Assembly: GCF_049673105.1 (NCBI RefSeq) | Contig: NZ_JBATXG010000001.1 | Span: 32,350 to 96,349, forward strand | Reading direction: 5' to 3' | DNA: 64,000 nt | Source of the DNA: Castellaniella sp049673105 | GTDB taxonomy: Bacteria; Pseudomonadota; Gammaproteobacteria; Burkholderiales; Burkholderiaceae_B | Part shown: one piece after another, positions 8,242 through 16,535 of the stretch | Layout: each line of letters starts with the position of its first letter | How positions within the stretch are numbered: position 1 is the stretch's first letter | Program-made: the position numbers and the translations under genes | The notes under the pieces: generated by a model | Databases searched by the model: none | What the model was told of the DNA's origin: nothing | The model's input: the letters and a program-made list of their open reading frames with translations, nothing else

Positions 8242-8573
8242 AGTGGCGTTGGTTCCGATTTGACGCAGCGGCGCCGGTTCCGGGCTGGGCAGCGAGGCAG
8301 CTGAGAGTGAACTTCGAGCCCGCCAAGAGAACCGGTCTCAGCGGGGAGGCAAGCGAGCCACCGTTCAATCGGGACGCTTGTGCTCAGTCCGGGGGACTGA
8401 GCACCCCGCGCGTTTGGCGAGCGCCCCGATGAGACCGGTTTTCTTGGGCAGTCCCGGCTGTGCCGGGACCGGGCGAGGTGAACGGCTCAGCTGCCTCGCT
8501 GCCCAGCCCGGAACCGGTCCCTATCGAAGCCATGATCGCTTCCTGGGGAGCAACCCGCAGGGGCGGGCTTGCG
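8242..8573. other. Gene-free interval between convergent transporter and min genes
   Basis: This 332-base stretch has no convincing reading frame. Nearly all of it is taken up by the nested inverted repeat at 8274-8517, which lies between the 3' ends of two convergent transcription units. Confidence 0.8.
8274..8517. repeat. 244-bp nested inverted repeat (large hairpin/cruciform)
   Basis: The outer arms 8274-8305 and 8486-8517 are perfect 32-bp reverse complements. Further in, a block around 8325-8340 (AGAGAACCGGTCTCA) is an imperfect complement of one around 8430-8445 (TGAGACCGGTTTTCTT). The centre is a perfect 11-bp hairpin, GTGCTCAGTCC at 8380-8390 with GGACTGAGCAC at 8394-8404. The right half carries an extra small hairpin (GTCCCGGC / GCCGGGAC around 8451-8468). 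There is no coding potential, transposase or obvious target duplication. It could be a repeated genomic element, a structured RNA or a two-way terminator. Confidence 0.8.
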
Positions 8574-8834
8574 TCAGGCCTCGTCCGCCTGCGGCATCTC
8601 GATTTTGACTTCCAGGACTTCCAGGGAATCCTGGCGGTCCAGATTGACCTTGATGTCGTCCGGATTGATTTTGACGTATTTCGAGATGACGGCAATCAGT
8701 TCCTGCTGCATCTGCTGCAGGAAATCCGGGCTGCGACCGCTGCTGCGTTCATTGATCAGAATGAGCTGCAGGCGGTCTTTGGCAATATTGGCGGAATTCT
8801 TCTTTTGTCCGCGGAAAAAATCCATGAACGCCAT
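8574..8834 (-). CDS. minE: Cell division topological specificity factor MinE
   Basis: This 86-residue protein releases MinD from the membrane by stimulating its ATPase, producing the pole-to-pole oscillation that places the division site at midcell. The sequence MAFMDFFRGQKKNSANIAKDR is the usual MinE N-terminal membrane and MinD-binding helix, followed by the dimer domain (LQQMQQELIAVISKYVKI). Its length is normal. It starts two bases after minD ends and is the last gene of glnS-minC-minD-minE. Confidence 0.97.
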   Translation of the reverse strand: MAFMDFFRGQKKNSANIAKDRLQLILINERSSGRSPDFLQQMQQELIAVISKYVKINPDDIKVNLDRQDSLEVLEVKIEMPQADEA

Positions 8835-8836
8835 GC

Positions 8837-9652
8837 TTATTTACCCCCGAAAAGCCGCTTGAGCAGGCCCGGTTTTTCGTAGTCGACAAAACGCAGCGGC
8901 TTTTCTTCGCCCAGGTAGCGGGCGACCACGTCTTGGTAGGCCAGGGCCACATCGGATTCGCCTTTGTGGATGGCAGGGACGCCCTCGTTGGAGGCCTGCA
9001 GGACGATTTCCGATTCGGGAATCACGCCGATCAGGCGGATGCGCAGAATGTCTTCGATGTCGCCCAGCGACAGCATCTCGCCGTCGGCGACCCGTTTTGC
9101 GTTGTAGCGGGTCAGCAGCAGGTGTTCCTTGACGGGTTCTTCGCCCTTTTCGGCGCGGCGCGATTTGGCTGACAGGATCCCCAGGATGCGGTCCGAGTCG
9201 CGGACCGAGGAGACCTCGGGGTTGGTGACGACCAGCGCGTCGTCGGCGAAATACGAGGCCATGATGGCGCCGGTTTCGATACCGGCGGGCGAGTCGCAGA
9301 CGATGTAGTCGAAATCCATCGCGTGCAGGCCGTCCAGGACCTTTTCCACGCCTTCGCGGGTCAGGGCGTCTTTGTCTCGCGTCTGGGAGGCCGGCAGGAT
9401 ATACAGATTATCCAGTTGTTTATCGCGGATCAGCGCCTGGTTCAGAGAGGCTTCACCCTGGATGACATTGACGAAGTCGTACACGACCCGGCGTTCGCAG
9501 CCCATGATCAGATCCAGATTGCGCAGGCCGACGTCGAAGTCGATGACCACGGTCTTGTGGCCGCGCATGGCCAGGCCGGCGGAAAAGCTGGCACTGGTGG
9601 TGGTCTTGCCCACGCCACCCTTGCCGGAAGTGACTACAACGATGCGCGCCAT
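8837..9652 (-). CDS. minD: Septum site-determining ATPase MinD
   Basis: A 271-residue ParA/MinD-type ATPase. The deviant Walker A SGKGGVGKTT at residues 9-18 carries the signature Lys11 and Lys16. It also has DFDVGLRNLDL, DSPAGIETGA and TNPEVSSVRDSDR. The C-terminal LLKRLFGGK is an amphipathic membrane-targeting sequence. MinD binds the membrane as an ATP dimer, recruits MinC and is recycled by MinE. It is preceded by an AGGGGA-type ribosome site and separated from minC by about 100 bases. Confidence 0.97.
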   Translation of the reverse strand: MARIVVVTSGKGGVGKTTTSASFSAGLAMRGHKTVVIDFDVGLRNLDLIMGCERRVVYDFVNVIQGEASLNQALIRDKQLDNLYILPASQTRDKDALTREGVEKVLDGLHAMDFDYIVCDSPAGIETGAIMASYFADDALVVTNPEVSSVRDSDRILGILSAKSRRAEKGEEPVKEHLLLTRYNAKRVADGEMLSLGDIEDILRIRLIGVIPESEIVLQASNEGVPAIHKGESDVALAYQDVVARYLGEEKPLRFVDYEKPGLLKRLFGGK

Positions 9653-9754
9653 GGTATCGGTATTCCCCTGTTTTCAAAATTCATGACATCGTAAAGCAAA
9701 ACGCGGTCATATATTGGAATGGTCGTCGCTGAACGTATCCGCGTTTGACGATTT

Positions 9755-10498
9755 TTATAGCGCCTGGATGCGCAGCGTGTCGCCGTCCAGCGTGATCCGG
9801 GCCGCCTGATTATGCAGGGTTTTGGGCAACTGCGTTTCGACAACGCGGTAAACCCCGGCGATGGCGAGCAGTTCCGGATCCAGCTGGGTGGTCAGGATCA
9901 TCGCGTCGGTGCGCCCTTGGGCGCCGGCCATGGCCTTGCCGCGCAAGGGGCCGTAGACGTGGATGTGGCCGTCGGCGATGACTTCGGCCCCCTGGCTGAC
10001 CTGGGCCATGACGATCAGGTCGCCGCCCTTGGCGTAGATCCGTTGGCCGGATCGCAAGGGGTGGCGGATGACCAGGGTCTGGCTGGCGGAGAGCGCAAGC
10101 GGCGATTCCTGGGACGCTGGCGCGGGATCGTCGGCAGCCGGCGGCGGAGCCGGCAGATCGCGCGGTGCGCCCGCCGGGCCGGCGCTGCGGCTGGCGGATG
10201 CGTCCAACGGCGGCAGACCGGCTTTCAGGGCGGACGTCTGCAGGGCCGGGTCGGTCTGCACGCCGATGGGGTGCAGGTGATGTTTGCGCATCGCGGCGAC
10301 CAGAGCCTTCCAGTCGGGAGCCTGGTCCAGCCCCTGGGCATCCAGGATGACAGGTTCGTTTTCGTAGAAGGCGCCCGCTTCGCGGATGCGATCATCCAGC
10401 GTCTGCAGCAGGGCAGGCGTGTCGGACGTATACAGCACGATGCGCAGCGCATAGAGCGTGGCGCTTTTGAATTCCAGGATATCGGATCGGGTGCCCAT
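9755..10498 (-). CDS. minC: Septum site-determining inhibitor MinC
   Basis: A 247-residue FtsZ polymerisation inhibitor. The N-terminal domain (about 1-110) contains VLYTSDTPALLQTLDDRIREA; a Pro/Ala-rich linker (RDLPAPPPAADDPAPASQ) follows; the C-terminal beta-helix domain contains the MinD-binding VRSGQ-type turn HPLRSGQRIYAKGGDLIV and AEVIADGHIHVYGPLRGKAMAG. It starts six bases after the glnS stop, so it is probably read from the glnS transcript. Confidence 0.95.
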   Translation of the reverse strand: MGTRSDILEFKSATLYALRIVLYTSDTPALLQTLDDRIREAGAFYENEPVILDAQGLDQAPDWKALVAAMRKHHLHPIGVQTDPALQTSALKAGLPPLDASASRSAGPAGAPRDLPAPPPAADDPAPASQESPLALSASQTLVIRHPLRSGQRIYAKGGDLIVMAQVSQGAEVIADGHIHVYGPLRGKAMAGAQGRTDAMILTTQLDPELLAIAGVYRVVETQLPKTLHNQAARITLDGDTLRIQAL

Positions 10499-10504
10499 CG
10501 TGTA

Positions 10505-12256
10505 TCAGGCCCAGGTATCGCGCAGGGTCACGGTGCGATTGAGCACCGGACGGTCGGGCTGGGAGTCGTGGCGGTCGGCGACGAAATAGCCCAGCCGTTC
10601 GAACTGCCAGCAGGCGCCGGGTTCCGCCACGGTACCGGGTTCCAGCCAGGCCTGTACGACGCGGCAGGAATCCGGGTTGATGGCCTGCAGGAAATCCTGG
10701 TCGCCCCGGTCCGGATGAGCCTCGCGAAACAGCCGATCGTACAGGCGGATTTCGGCGGCGACGGCATGCGCGGCGCTGACCCAGGTGATGGCGCCCTTGA
10801 CCTTGACGGCATCCGCGCCGGGGGTGCCGCTGCGCGTGTCGGGCAGGTATTCGCAATGGACTTCGACGACGTCGCCCTGTTCGTTTTTCACGCAACCGGT
10901 GCAGCGCACCACGTAGCCGTATTTCAGGCGCACCAGGTTGCCGGGGAACAGGCGGAAGTACTTTTTGGGAGGGTCTTCGCGGAAGTCGTCGCGTTCGATC
11001 CAGAGCTCGCGGGTCAGCGGGAATTCGCGCCGCGCGCCGTCGGGATCGTGGGGATTGACGGGGGCGGAGCAGGGTTCCGTGTGGTCGGCGGGGAAGTTCG
11101 TGATGACGAGCTTGATCGGATCGAGCACGGCGACGGCGCGGGCGGCTGTCGGGTCCAGATCGTCGCGCAGGGCTTGTTCCAGCACACTGTAATCGATGCG
11201 GGAATCGGCCTTGGAGACGCCGATCCGGTCGCAGAACAGGCGGATGGCGCTGGGTGTATAGCCGCGGCGGCGCAGGCCTGCCAAAGTGGGCAGACGCGGA
11301 TCGTCCCAGCCGTGCACGTGGCCGTCGACCACCAACTGGCGCAGCTTGCGCTTGCTGGTCACGACATAGCTGAGATTCAGACGAGCGAATTCGTACTGGT
11401 GCGGCAGCGGCGCGGCCAGCTGGCCCAGTTCGGTCAGGCGTTCCAGGATCCAGTCGTAGAACGGGCGCTGGTCTTCGAATTCCAGGGTACAGATGCTGTG
11501 TGTGATGCCTTCCAGGGCGTCTTCCACCGGATGCGCCCAGGAATACATGGGGTAGATGCACCAGGCATCGCCCGTGCGGTGGTGGCTGGCGTGGCGGATG
11601 CGATAGAGCACCGGGTCGCGCAGATTGATGTTGGGCGAGGCCATATCGATGCGCGCCCTCAGCGCCATGGCGCCATCCGGGTATTTGCCGGCTCGCATCT
11701 CGCGCAGCAGGTTCAGGGATTCTGCCGCCGGGCGTGCGCGCCAGGGGGAATCCGTGCCCGGTTCGGTCAGGGTTCCCCGGGTGGCCCGCATCTGGTCGGC
11801 GGATTGCTCGTCGACGTAGGCGTATCCGGCCTGGACCAGCGCTTCGGCGAATTGGTAGAACGTTTCGAAATAGTCGCTGGCGAAATACTGGTGTTCCGTG
11901 CCGTCGACCGTCCATTCGAAGCCCAGCCAGCGCACCATGTCGATGATGGCGTGGACGTATTCGTCTTCCTCTTTTTCAGGATTGGTGTCGTCGAAACGCA
12001 GGTGGCAGATGCCCTGGTAGTCGCGCGCCAGTCCGAAATTCAGGCAGATGCTCTTGGCGTGGCCGAGGTGCAGGTAGCCGTTGGGTTCAGGCGGAAAGCG
12101 GGTGCGGATGCGGGCGGGGTCGACTGCCCCGGCCAGACGGGCGGCGGCGTGGCTGGGCGGAGGCGCCCATAGCCGGTCCTGGTAGCGGCCTGCTTTCAGG
12201 TCGTTATCGATGATGGTGCGCAGAAAATTGGAAACAGGCGCGGCGTCGGTGGTCAT
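10505..12256 (-). CDS. glnS: Glutaminyl-tRNA synthetase
   Basis: A 583-residue class I synthetase that charges tRNA-Gln. The HIGH-type signature is HLGHAKS after RFPPEPNGYLHL, and the KMSKS-type loop is VVTSKRKL. The FDDTNPEKE and EDQRPFYDWI stretches are GlnRS features. The length is close to the usual 555-590. It shares a divergent start region of about 30 bases with the CydA-like gene on the other strand, and minC follows at six bases. Confidence 0.97.
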   Translation of the reverse strand: MTTDAAPVSNFLRTIIDNDLKAGRYQDRLWAPPPSHAAARLAGAVDPARIRTRFPPEPNGYLHLGHAKSICLNFGLARDYQGICHLRFDDTNPEKEEDEYVHAIIDMVRWLGFEWTVDGTEHQYFASDYFETFYQFAEALVQAGYAYVDEQSADQMRATRGTLTEPGTDSPWRARPAAESLNLLREMRAGKYPDGAMALRARIDMASPNINLRDPVLYRIRHASHHRTGDAWCIYPMYSWAHPVEDALEGITHSICTLEFEDQRPFYDWILERLTELGQLAAPLPHQYEFARLNLSYVVTSKRKLRQLVVDGHVHGWDDPRLPTLAGLRRRGYTPSAIRLFCDRIGVSKADSRIDYSVLEQALRDDLDPTAARAVAVLDPIKLVITNFPADHTEPCSAPVNPHDPDGARREFPLTRELWIERDDFREDPPKKYFRLFPGNLVRLKYGYVVRCTGCVKNEQGDVVEVHCEYLPDTRSGTPGADAVKVKGAITWVSAAHAVAAEIRLYDRLFREAHPDRGDQDFLQAINPDSCRVVQAWLEPGTVAEPGACWQFERLGYFVADRHDSQPDRPVLNRTVTLRDTWA

Positions 12257-12288
12257 ACTGTCCGGTGCATAATAAACTAGCGCACATT

Positions 12289-13635
12289 ATGACTCAAACC
12301 GCATGGGTTCTGTCGCTGACCCAGTTCTACCTGGGCCTGGGCTTCCTGTTGTTCTTCCTGGCGCTGGAACTTGGCCTGGCGTGGGTGCTGTTCGTCCTGC
12401 GCTTGCGGGCGAGCCGGGGGGCGGCTGCTTTGCTGGCGTATCGCTTCTGGGTGCGCATCTACGCCTTGGCCTTGATCATCGGTTTTGCGGCCAGTCTGCC
12501 GCTGTTGTTGCAGATGGGTACGCTCTGGCCGGAATTCATGGACAGGGCGGGGGAAGTCGTCGGGCCGCTGCTCGGTATGGCCGTCCTGACCGCCTTCGTT
12601 TTCAAATCCTGTTTCCTGGGGGCCATGCTGTATGGCCAGCGCACGCTGTCCGACCGGGCACATACGACGGTGGTGGGCATGGTGGCGCTGGGCACCTCGC
12701 TGACTGCCTGGTGGATCGTCGTGCTGCTGGCTTGGCTGCAATGGCCGGTGGGCGCCAGCCTGACGGAAGACCATTATCAGATCGTCAGTTGGACGGCGTT
12801 GTTGGGTGGCGCGGCCCCGGCTTTATTCGGGGTGCTGGTGTCGGGCGGCTTGATGCTGGCGGCGACCTTGATGCTGTCGATCACGGCGCAGCGCACACGC
12901 TCGCGGCCCAGTGACGAGGGCGATCGGGCTGTGTTCGCGGGGGGCGCCTGGCTGGTGCTGGCGGCGCTGGTATTGCAGGTCGGTTTGGCGGCGTGGCTGG
13001 GCAGCCAGTTGTTGCCCGTCCAACCGGCGCGGGTCGCAGCCGTCGTGCCTCAGTGGCATAGCGGGCCGCCCGAACCGCTATCCTTGCTGGCCTGGCTGGA
13101 CGTGCAGGCCAGCCGCAATGCCTGGGTGCTGACTGGTCCGGCCCTGCCATCCGGCTGGCTGCCGACCGGCGCGGCAGGCGACGTCGCTGCCGTCACCCTG
13201 CATGGCTTGGACGATCTCAGAGGCATGCGTCCCCCCGTCTGGCTGACCTACGCCAGTTCGCGCCTGGTCGTGTTGCTGACGGGGGTGCTGGCCGTGATGG
13301 CGCTGGCGGCCTGGTGGCGTGGTCGCCGCCTGGGGTTCGAACCGGACAGCCTGACGCCCGCGAACCGGATCGGTTTGCAGGTCATGGCGTGGCTGGCCTT
13401 GGGGGTGCAAGCGGTCGGGTGGGGCCATTTGATGGTGGGCAGCCTGCCCTATGCCATTTACGGCACCGTGACATTGCGCGAGATCGGCACGGTCCAGTCG
13501 CCCGACAGTTTGTGGCTGATCCTGGGGGTGCAGGTACTGGTCTATGGCGCCCTGGCGCTGGGGTTCCGCCAGCTGCTGGGCCATACGTTGCGCTACGGCG
13601 TGGTGCCGGTGGCTCGTCATCGGGGGCGTGCATGA
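12289..13635 (+). CDS. CydA-like membrane protein lacking haem ligands
   Basis: This 448-residue protein aligns by eye along its length with cytochrome bd subunit I (short Q-loop type). Shared stretches include YRFWVRIYAL, LQMGTLW, VVGPLLG, MVALGTSLTAWWIV, QPARVAA and GWGHLMVGSLPYAIYG. The E. coli haem ligands and key acids are replaced: His19 by Leu, Glu99 by Ala, Glu107 by Lys, Met393 by Val, Glu445 by Met, and no His lies in the His186 helix. Arg391 is kept. Oxygen reduction as in bd oxidase is therefore unlikely. The frame is intact with about nine membrane segments, and its stop overlaps the CydB-like start (ATGA). The ATG at 12289 is preferred over a GTG at 12265. Confidence 0.85.
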   Translation: MTQTAWVLSLTQFYLGLGFLLFFLALELGLAWVLFVLRLRASRGAAALLAYRFWVRIYALALIIGFAASLPLLLQMGTLWPEFMDRAGEVVGPLLGMAVLTAFVFKSCFLGAMLYGQRTLSDRAHTTVVGMVALGTSLTAWWIVVLLAWLQWPVGASLTEDHYQIVSWTALLGGAAPALFGVLVSGGLMLAATLMLSITAQRTRSRPSDEGDRAVFAGGAWLVLAALVLQVGLAAWLGSQLLPVQPARVAAVVPQWHSGPPEPLSLLAWLDVQASRNAWVLTGPALPSGWLPTGAAGDVAAVTLHGLDDLRGMRPPVWLTYASSRLVVLLTGVLAVMALAAWWRGRRLGFEPDSLTPANRIGLQVMAWLALGVQAVGWGHLMVGSLPYAIYGTVTLREIGTVQSPDSLWLILGVQVLVYGALALGFRQLLGHTLRYGVVPVARHRGRA

Positions 13636-14681
13636 TTGATTCTCTCGCCGCTCTGGTGGGTTTGGGGGCCCAAGATCCTGCATTCTGGATGCCCCTGGCC
13701 TTGATGGGCGTGTTTTTCGCCACGCTGGTGGCCGGCGTGTTGCTGGACGGTTTCGATATTGGCGTGGGCTGCGTGTCGCTGGTGGCGCCGGCGGCCTTGC
13801 GACCGCGCATGCTGTCCCTGCTGGGACCGTGGCGCGATGCCAACGAATTCTGGTTGTTCCTGGGCATTGGGCTACTGGCGGCAGCGTTCCCCTATGCCTG
13901 GTCGCAGACGCTGGGGCGCTTGTATTTGCCGCTGTCCTTGCTGGGCCTGGGCACTTTGCTGCGTTCGGTCTGTTTCGAATGGCGTTTGCGGGTGCCGGTA
14001 GAACGGCAGGGACCCTGGCGGTTTGGCTTTGGCGTCGGGGCGGTGCTGGTGGCATTTTCCCACGGCTATCTGTTGGCCCGGGTGGCCGTCGCCTACGAGA
14101 CCGGTGCGGGGTATACCGGGTTTGCCGTGCTGATGGGGGTGTGTTCCGTGGCGGTGTACAGCCTGCTGGGCGCCGCCTGGCTGATGATGCGCGAAGCGGG
14201 CGAGCTTCGGGTCCGGGCGGTCGGCTGGGCGCGGCGCACCCTGCGCTGGAGCGCCGTCGGGGCGATCGGCGTGTCGGTGGTGCTGGATTTTTCCAACGCC
14301 GGCGTTTTCCTGAAATGGGGAGATGGCGATCACTGGTATGCGGTGGCGCTGGTCTGGGGCGGGCTGCTGCTGTGCTTCGTGCTGACGGAGATGACCTTGC
14401 AGCGCATGATCGCGCACAGCTACCGGGCCTCGGCGCTGCCCTACGCCCTGGTGCTGGTGATTCTGTTGCTGTTGCTGGGCGGCCTGGGCTACAGCTTCTT
14501 CCCGTATATCGTGCTGGACGAAGTCACTTTGTGGGATGCCGCTGCGCCGGTGGCGACCTTGAGTCTGGCCCTGTCGGCGACGGTGATTGCGTTCCCCGTC
14601 GCGCTGATCTTCAACCTCTGGGTGTACTGGCGCATGCTGGGGCGTTCGCGTCCCCCCAGTCCCCCGGACTTTCGCGGCTGA
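13632..14681 (+). CDS. CydB-like subunit II
   Basis: A 349-residue membrane protein of the cytochrome bd subunit II family. It keeps GVLLDGFDIGVG, the WRDANEFWLF stretch corresponding to WDGNQVWL, the LLRSVCFEWR segment, and YSFFPYIV followed by TLWDAA. Subunit II normally binds no catalytic haem but is needed for subunit I. Its start overlaps the CydA-like stop by four bases, which implies translational coupling. It is better conserved than its partner, so the pair seems kept as a complex under selection. Confidence 0.88.
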   Translation: MIDSLAALVGLGAQDPAFWMPLALMGVFFATLVAGVLLDGFDIGVGCVSLVAPAALRPRMLSLLGPWRDANEFWLFLGIGLLAAAFPYAWSQTLGRLYLPLSLLGLGTLLRSVCFEWRLRVPVERQGPWRFGFGVGAVLVAFSHGYLLARVAVAYETGAGYTGFAVLMGVCSVAVYSLLGAAWLMMREAGELRVRAVGWARRTLRWSAVGAIGVSVVLDFSNAGVFLKWGDGDHWYAVALVWGGLLLCFVLTEMTLQRMIAHSYRASALPYALVLVILLLLLGGLGYSFFPYIVLDEVTLWDAAAPVATLSLALSATVIAFPVALIFNLWVYWRMLGRSRPPSPPDFRG

Positions 14682-14684
14682 TCC

Positions 14685-16433
14685 ATGCAAAGACCCGATC
14701 TGCGCGCGCAAGCGAACGGCGTAGTGGCCATGTTGTGCTGGGCGGCCTTGGCCGGGGTGGGCGGGGCGCTGGTCACCATCGCTTTTCATGCCGGCATTCA
14801 CGCCATCCAGCGTTTGTTTGCGGAACAACCCGGCTTGATCACGCAGGTCATGGGCAGCCTGTCCTGGCCCTTGCGCCTGCTGGTGCCTGCCGTGGGCGGG
14901 CTGTGCGCTGGGTTCCTGCTGGTGGCGGCCCGTCGGGTCTCGCACGACAGGCATTCCAGCTATATGGAAGCCGTGGCCATCGGCGATGGCCGCATGTCTC
15001 TGGGGCAGGGGGTGTTGCGTTCCCTGTCGTCGCTGTGCACGGTGGCGTCGGGCGGTTCGATCGGGCGCGAAGGCGCGATGGTGCACCTGGCGGCGCTCTG
15101 GTCATCGGGCCTGGGGCGGTTGTTGCGGGTCGATAGCGCGCATCTGCGCCTGTTGGCGGCGTGCGGGGCAGCGGCGGGGGTCTCGGCTGCTTACGGTGCG
15201 CCGCTGGCCGGCGCTGTGTTTGTGGGCGAGATCATCCTGGGGTCGATGTCGTTTCAGAATTTCGGCCCCCTGTTGGTGGCGGCGGCGGTGTCCAGCCTGA
15301 TCATGTACCTGACCGGCAACTATGAACCCCGTTACCCCATGCCGGAGCTGCAGGCGATTCCGCCCGAATTGTTGTTGCCCTGCTTGGCTTTGGGCGTGCT
15401 GGCCGGCGTGGGGGCGGCCCAATTTTTGCGCTGCATTCATGGGGTCAAGACGCTGTTCGTCCGCACCGGCCTGGGCCTGCCGCTGCGTTTGGCGCTGGGG
15501 GGCCTGCTGCTGGGCGCTTTGCTGACCCAGTTGCCCGAGATGGCCGGCAATGGCAACCGGGTGGTGCTGTCTTTGCTGCATAACGATTGGGCGTGGCAGA
15601 CCGTGCTGCTGATGCTGTTGTGCAAAGTCCTGGCCACCGCGCTGACGGCAGGCTCGGGCGCCGTGGGCGGCGTGTTCACCCCCACCTTGTTCGTGGGCGG
15701 CGCTTTGGGCGTGCTGTTCGGTCAGGTGCTGGGCGACGCCTGGCCGGTGCTGGCCGGACATGGCGCCGTGTTCGCGCTGGTGGGCATGGGGGCGTTCCTG
15801 GCGGCGGCCACCAGCGCGCCTTTCATGGCGATCCTGATGATTTTCGAAATGACGCTCAGCTACCAGATCGTGCTGCCGCTGGTGCTGGCCTGCGTCATCG
15901 CTTATTTCGTGTCGCGCGGGCTGGCCCAGGCCGTCATGTACGAAGTCACCCTGCATCACGAGGACAACCAGGCCTTGCGTCAGCGCCTGCGCCAGGCCCG
16001 GTTGGACAGCTTGTTGCGACCGGCGGAAACCGTGGTGCGCACGTCCATGCCGGTGCGTCAGGCTCAGGAAATGTTCCTGGACTACCCGGTCAAATACCTG
16101 TACGTGGTGGACGAGGAAAACGGCTGGCAGGGCGTGATCGCCCAGCAGGACCTGACGCGCATGATGCTGGGAGAGATCGACGTGGCGGCCAAGACCTGCG
16201 GCGATGTGCTGCGCCTGGATTTCGTCACGCCGCTCTACCTGGACATGAGCCTGGACGAAGCCCAAACCCATTTCAGCGCTTTCCAGGGCGAACGCCTGCC
16301 CGTGGTCAGCCGCGACCGGCCTGCGCAGCTGCTGGGGGTGGTCTACAAGTCGGATCTGCTGGAACGCTATTCCCAGCTGAAGCGGGCCGTCGATAGCGAA
16401 GACGCCTTTGTTTTGTCGCCCCGACGGCGCTGA
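14685..16433 (+). CDS. clcB: ClcB-type ClC channel/antiporter with CBS domains
   Basis: A 582-residue inner-membrane protein of the ClC family. It has the ClcB-style SYMEAV in place of GSGIP, then SGGSIGREGAMVHLAA with the gating glutamate, and AVGGVFTPTLFVGG. The C-terminal portion from about residue 440 carries paired CBS regions (RTSMPVRQAQEMFLDYPVKYLYVVDEE and YLDMSLDEAQTHFSAF), which often sense nucleotides. E. coli ClcB lacks this tail. It starts three bases after the CydB-like gene, so the three genes form an operon. Confidence 0.88.
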   Translation: MQRPDLRAQANGVVAMLCWAALAGVGGALVTIAFHAGIHAIQRLFAEQPGLITQVMGSLSWPLRLLVPAVGGLCAGFLLVAARRVSHDRHSSYMEAVAIGDGRMSLGQGVLRSLSSLCTVASGGSIGREGAMVHLAALWSSGLGRLLRVDSAHLRLLAACGAAAGVSAAYGAPLAGAVFVGEIILGSMSFQNFGPLLVAAAVSSLIMYLTGNYEPRYPMPELQAIPPELLLPCLALGVLAGVGAAQFLRCIHGVKTLFVRTGLGLPLRLALGGLLLGALLTQLPEMAGNGNRVVLSLLHNDWAWQTVLLMLLCKVLATALTAGSGAVGGVFTPTLFVGGALGVLFGQVLGDAWPVLAGHGAVFALVGMGAFLAAATSAPFMAILMIFEMTLSYQIVLPLVLACVIAYFVSRGLAQAVMYEVTLHHEDNQALRQRLRQARLDSLLRPAETVVRTSMPVRQAQEMFLDYPVKYLYVVDEENGWQGVIAQQDLTRMMLGEIDVAAKTCGDVLRLDFVTPLYLDMSLDEAQTHFSAFQGERLPVVSRDRPAQLLGVVYKSDLLERYSQLKRAVDSEDAFVLSPRRR

Positions 16434-16477
16434 GGCCTCATGCCCTGGTGACGGAACGCGGTGGTCATTACGATATA

Positions 16478-16493
16478 CTGTGATTTTGCACAG
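16478..16493 (+). promoter_or_regulatory. LexA (SOS) box in front of ruvB
   Basis: CTGTGATTTTGCACAG fits the CTG-N10-CAG LexA consensus and has CTGT/ACAG ends. It lies 43 bases before the ruvB ATG. ruv genes are SOS genes in many bacteria, so context supports the match. Confidence 0.65.
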
Positions 16494-16535
16494 CGTATAT
16501 TCTGTTCAACGCAGTTTTTGGTAGCACGGCACTTT

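Noticed and set aside
9812..12172. Long open frame of 786 codons on the plus strand over glnS and minC
   Set aside because: It lies antisense to glnS and minC, which have clear motifs. Its translation is Gly/Ala/Val/Gln-rich low-information sequence, as expected for shadow frames in GC-rich DNA.
14685..16433. ClC protein with a missing GSGIP motif as a defective channel
   Set aside because: The SYMEAV variant is normal for the ClcB branch, and the gating glutamate in GREGA is present.
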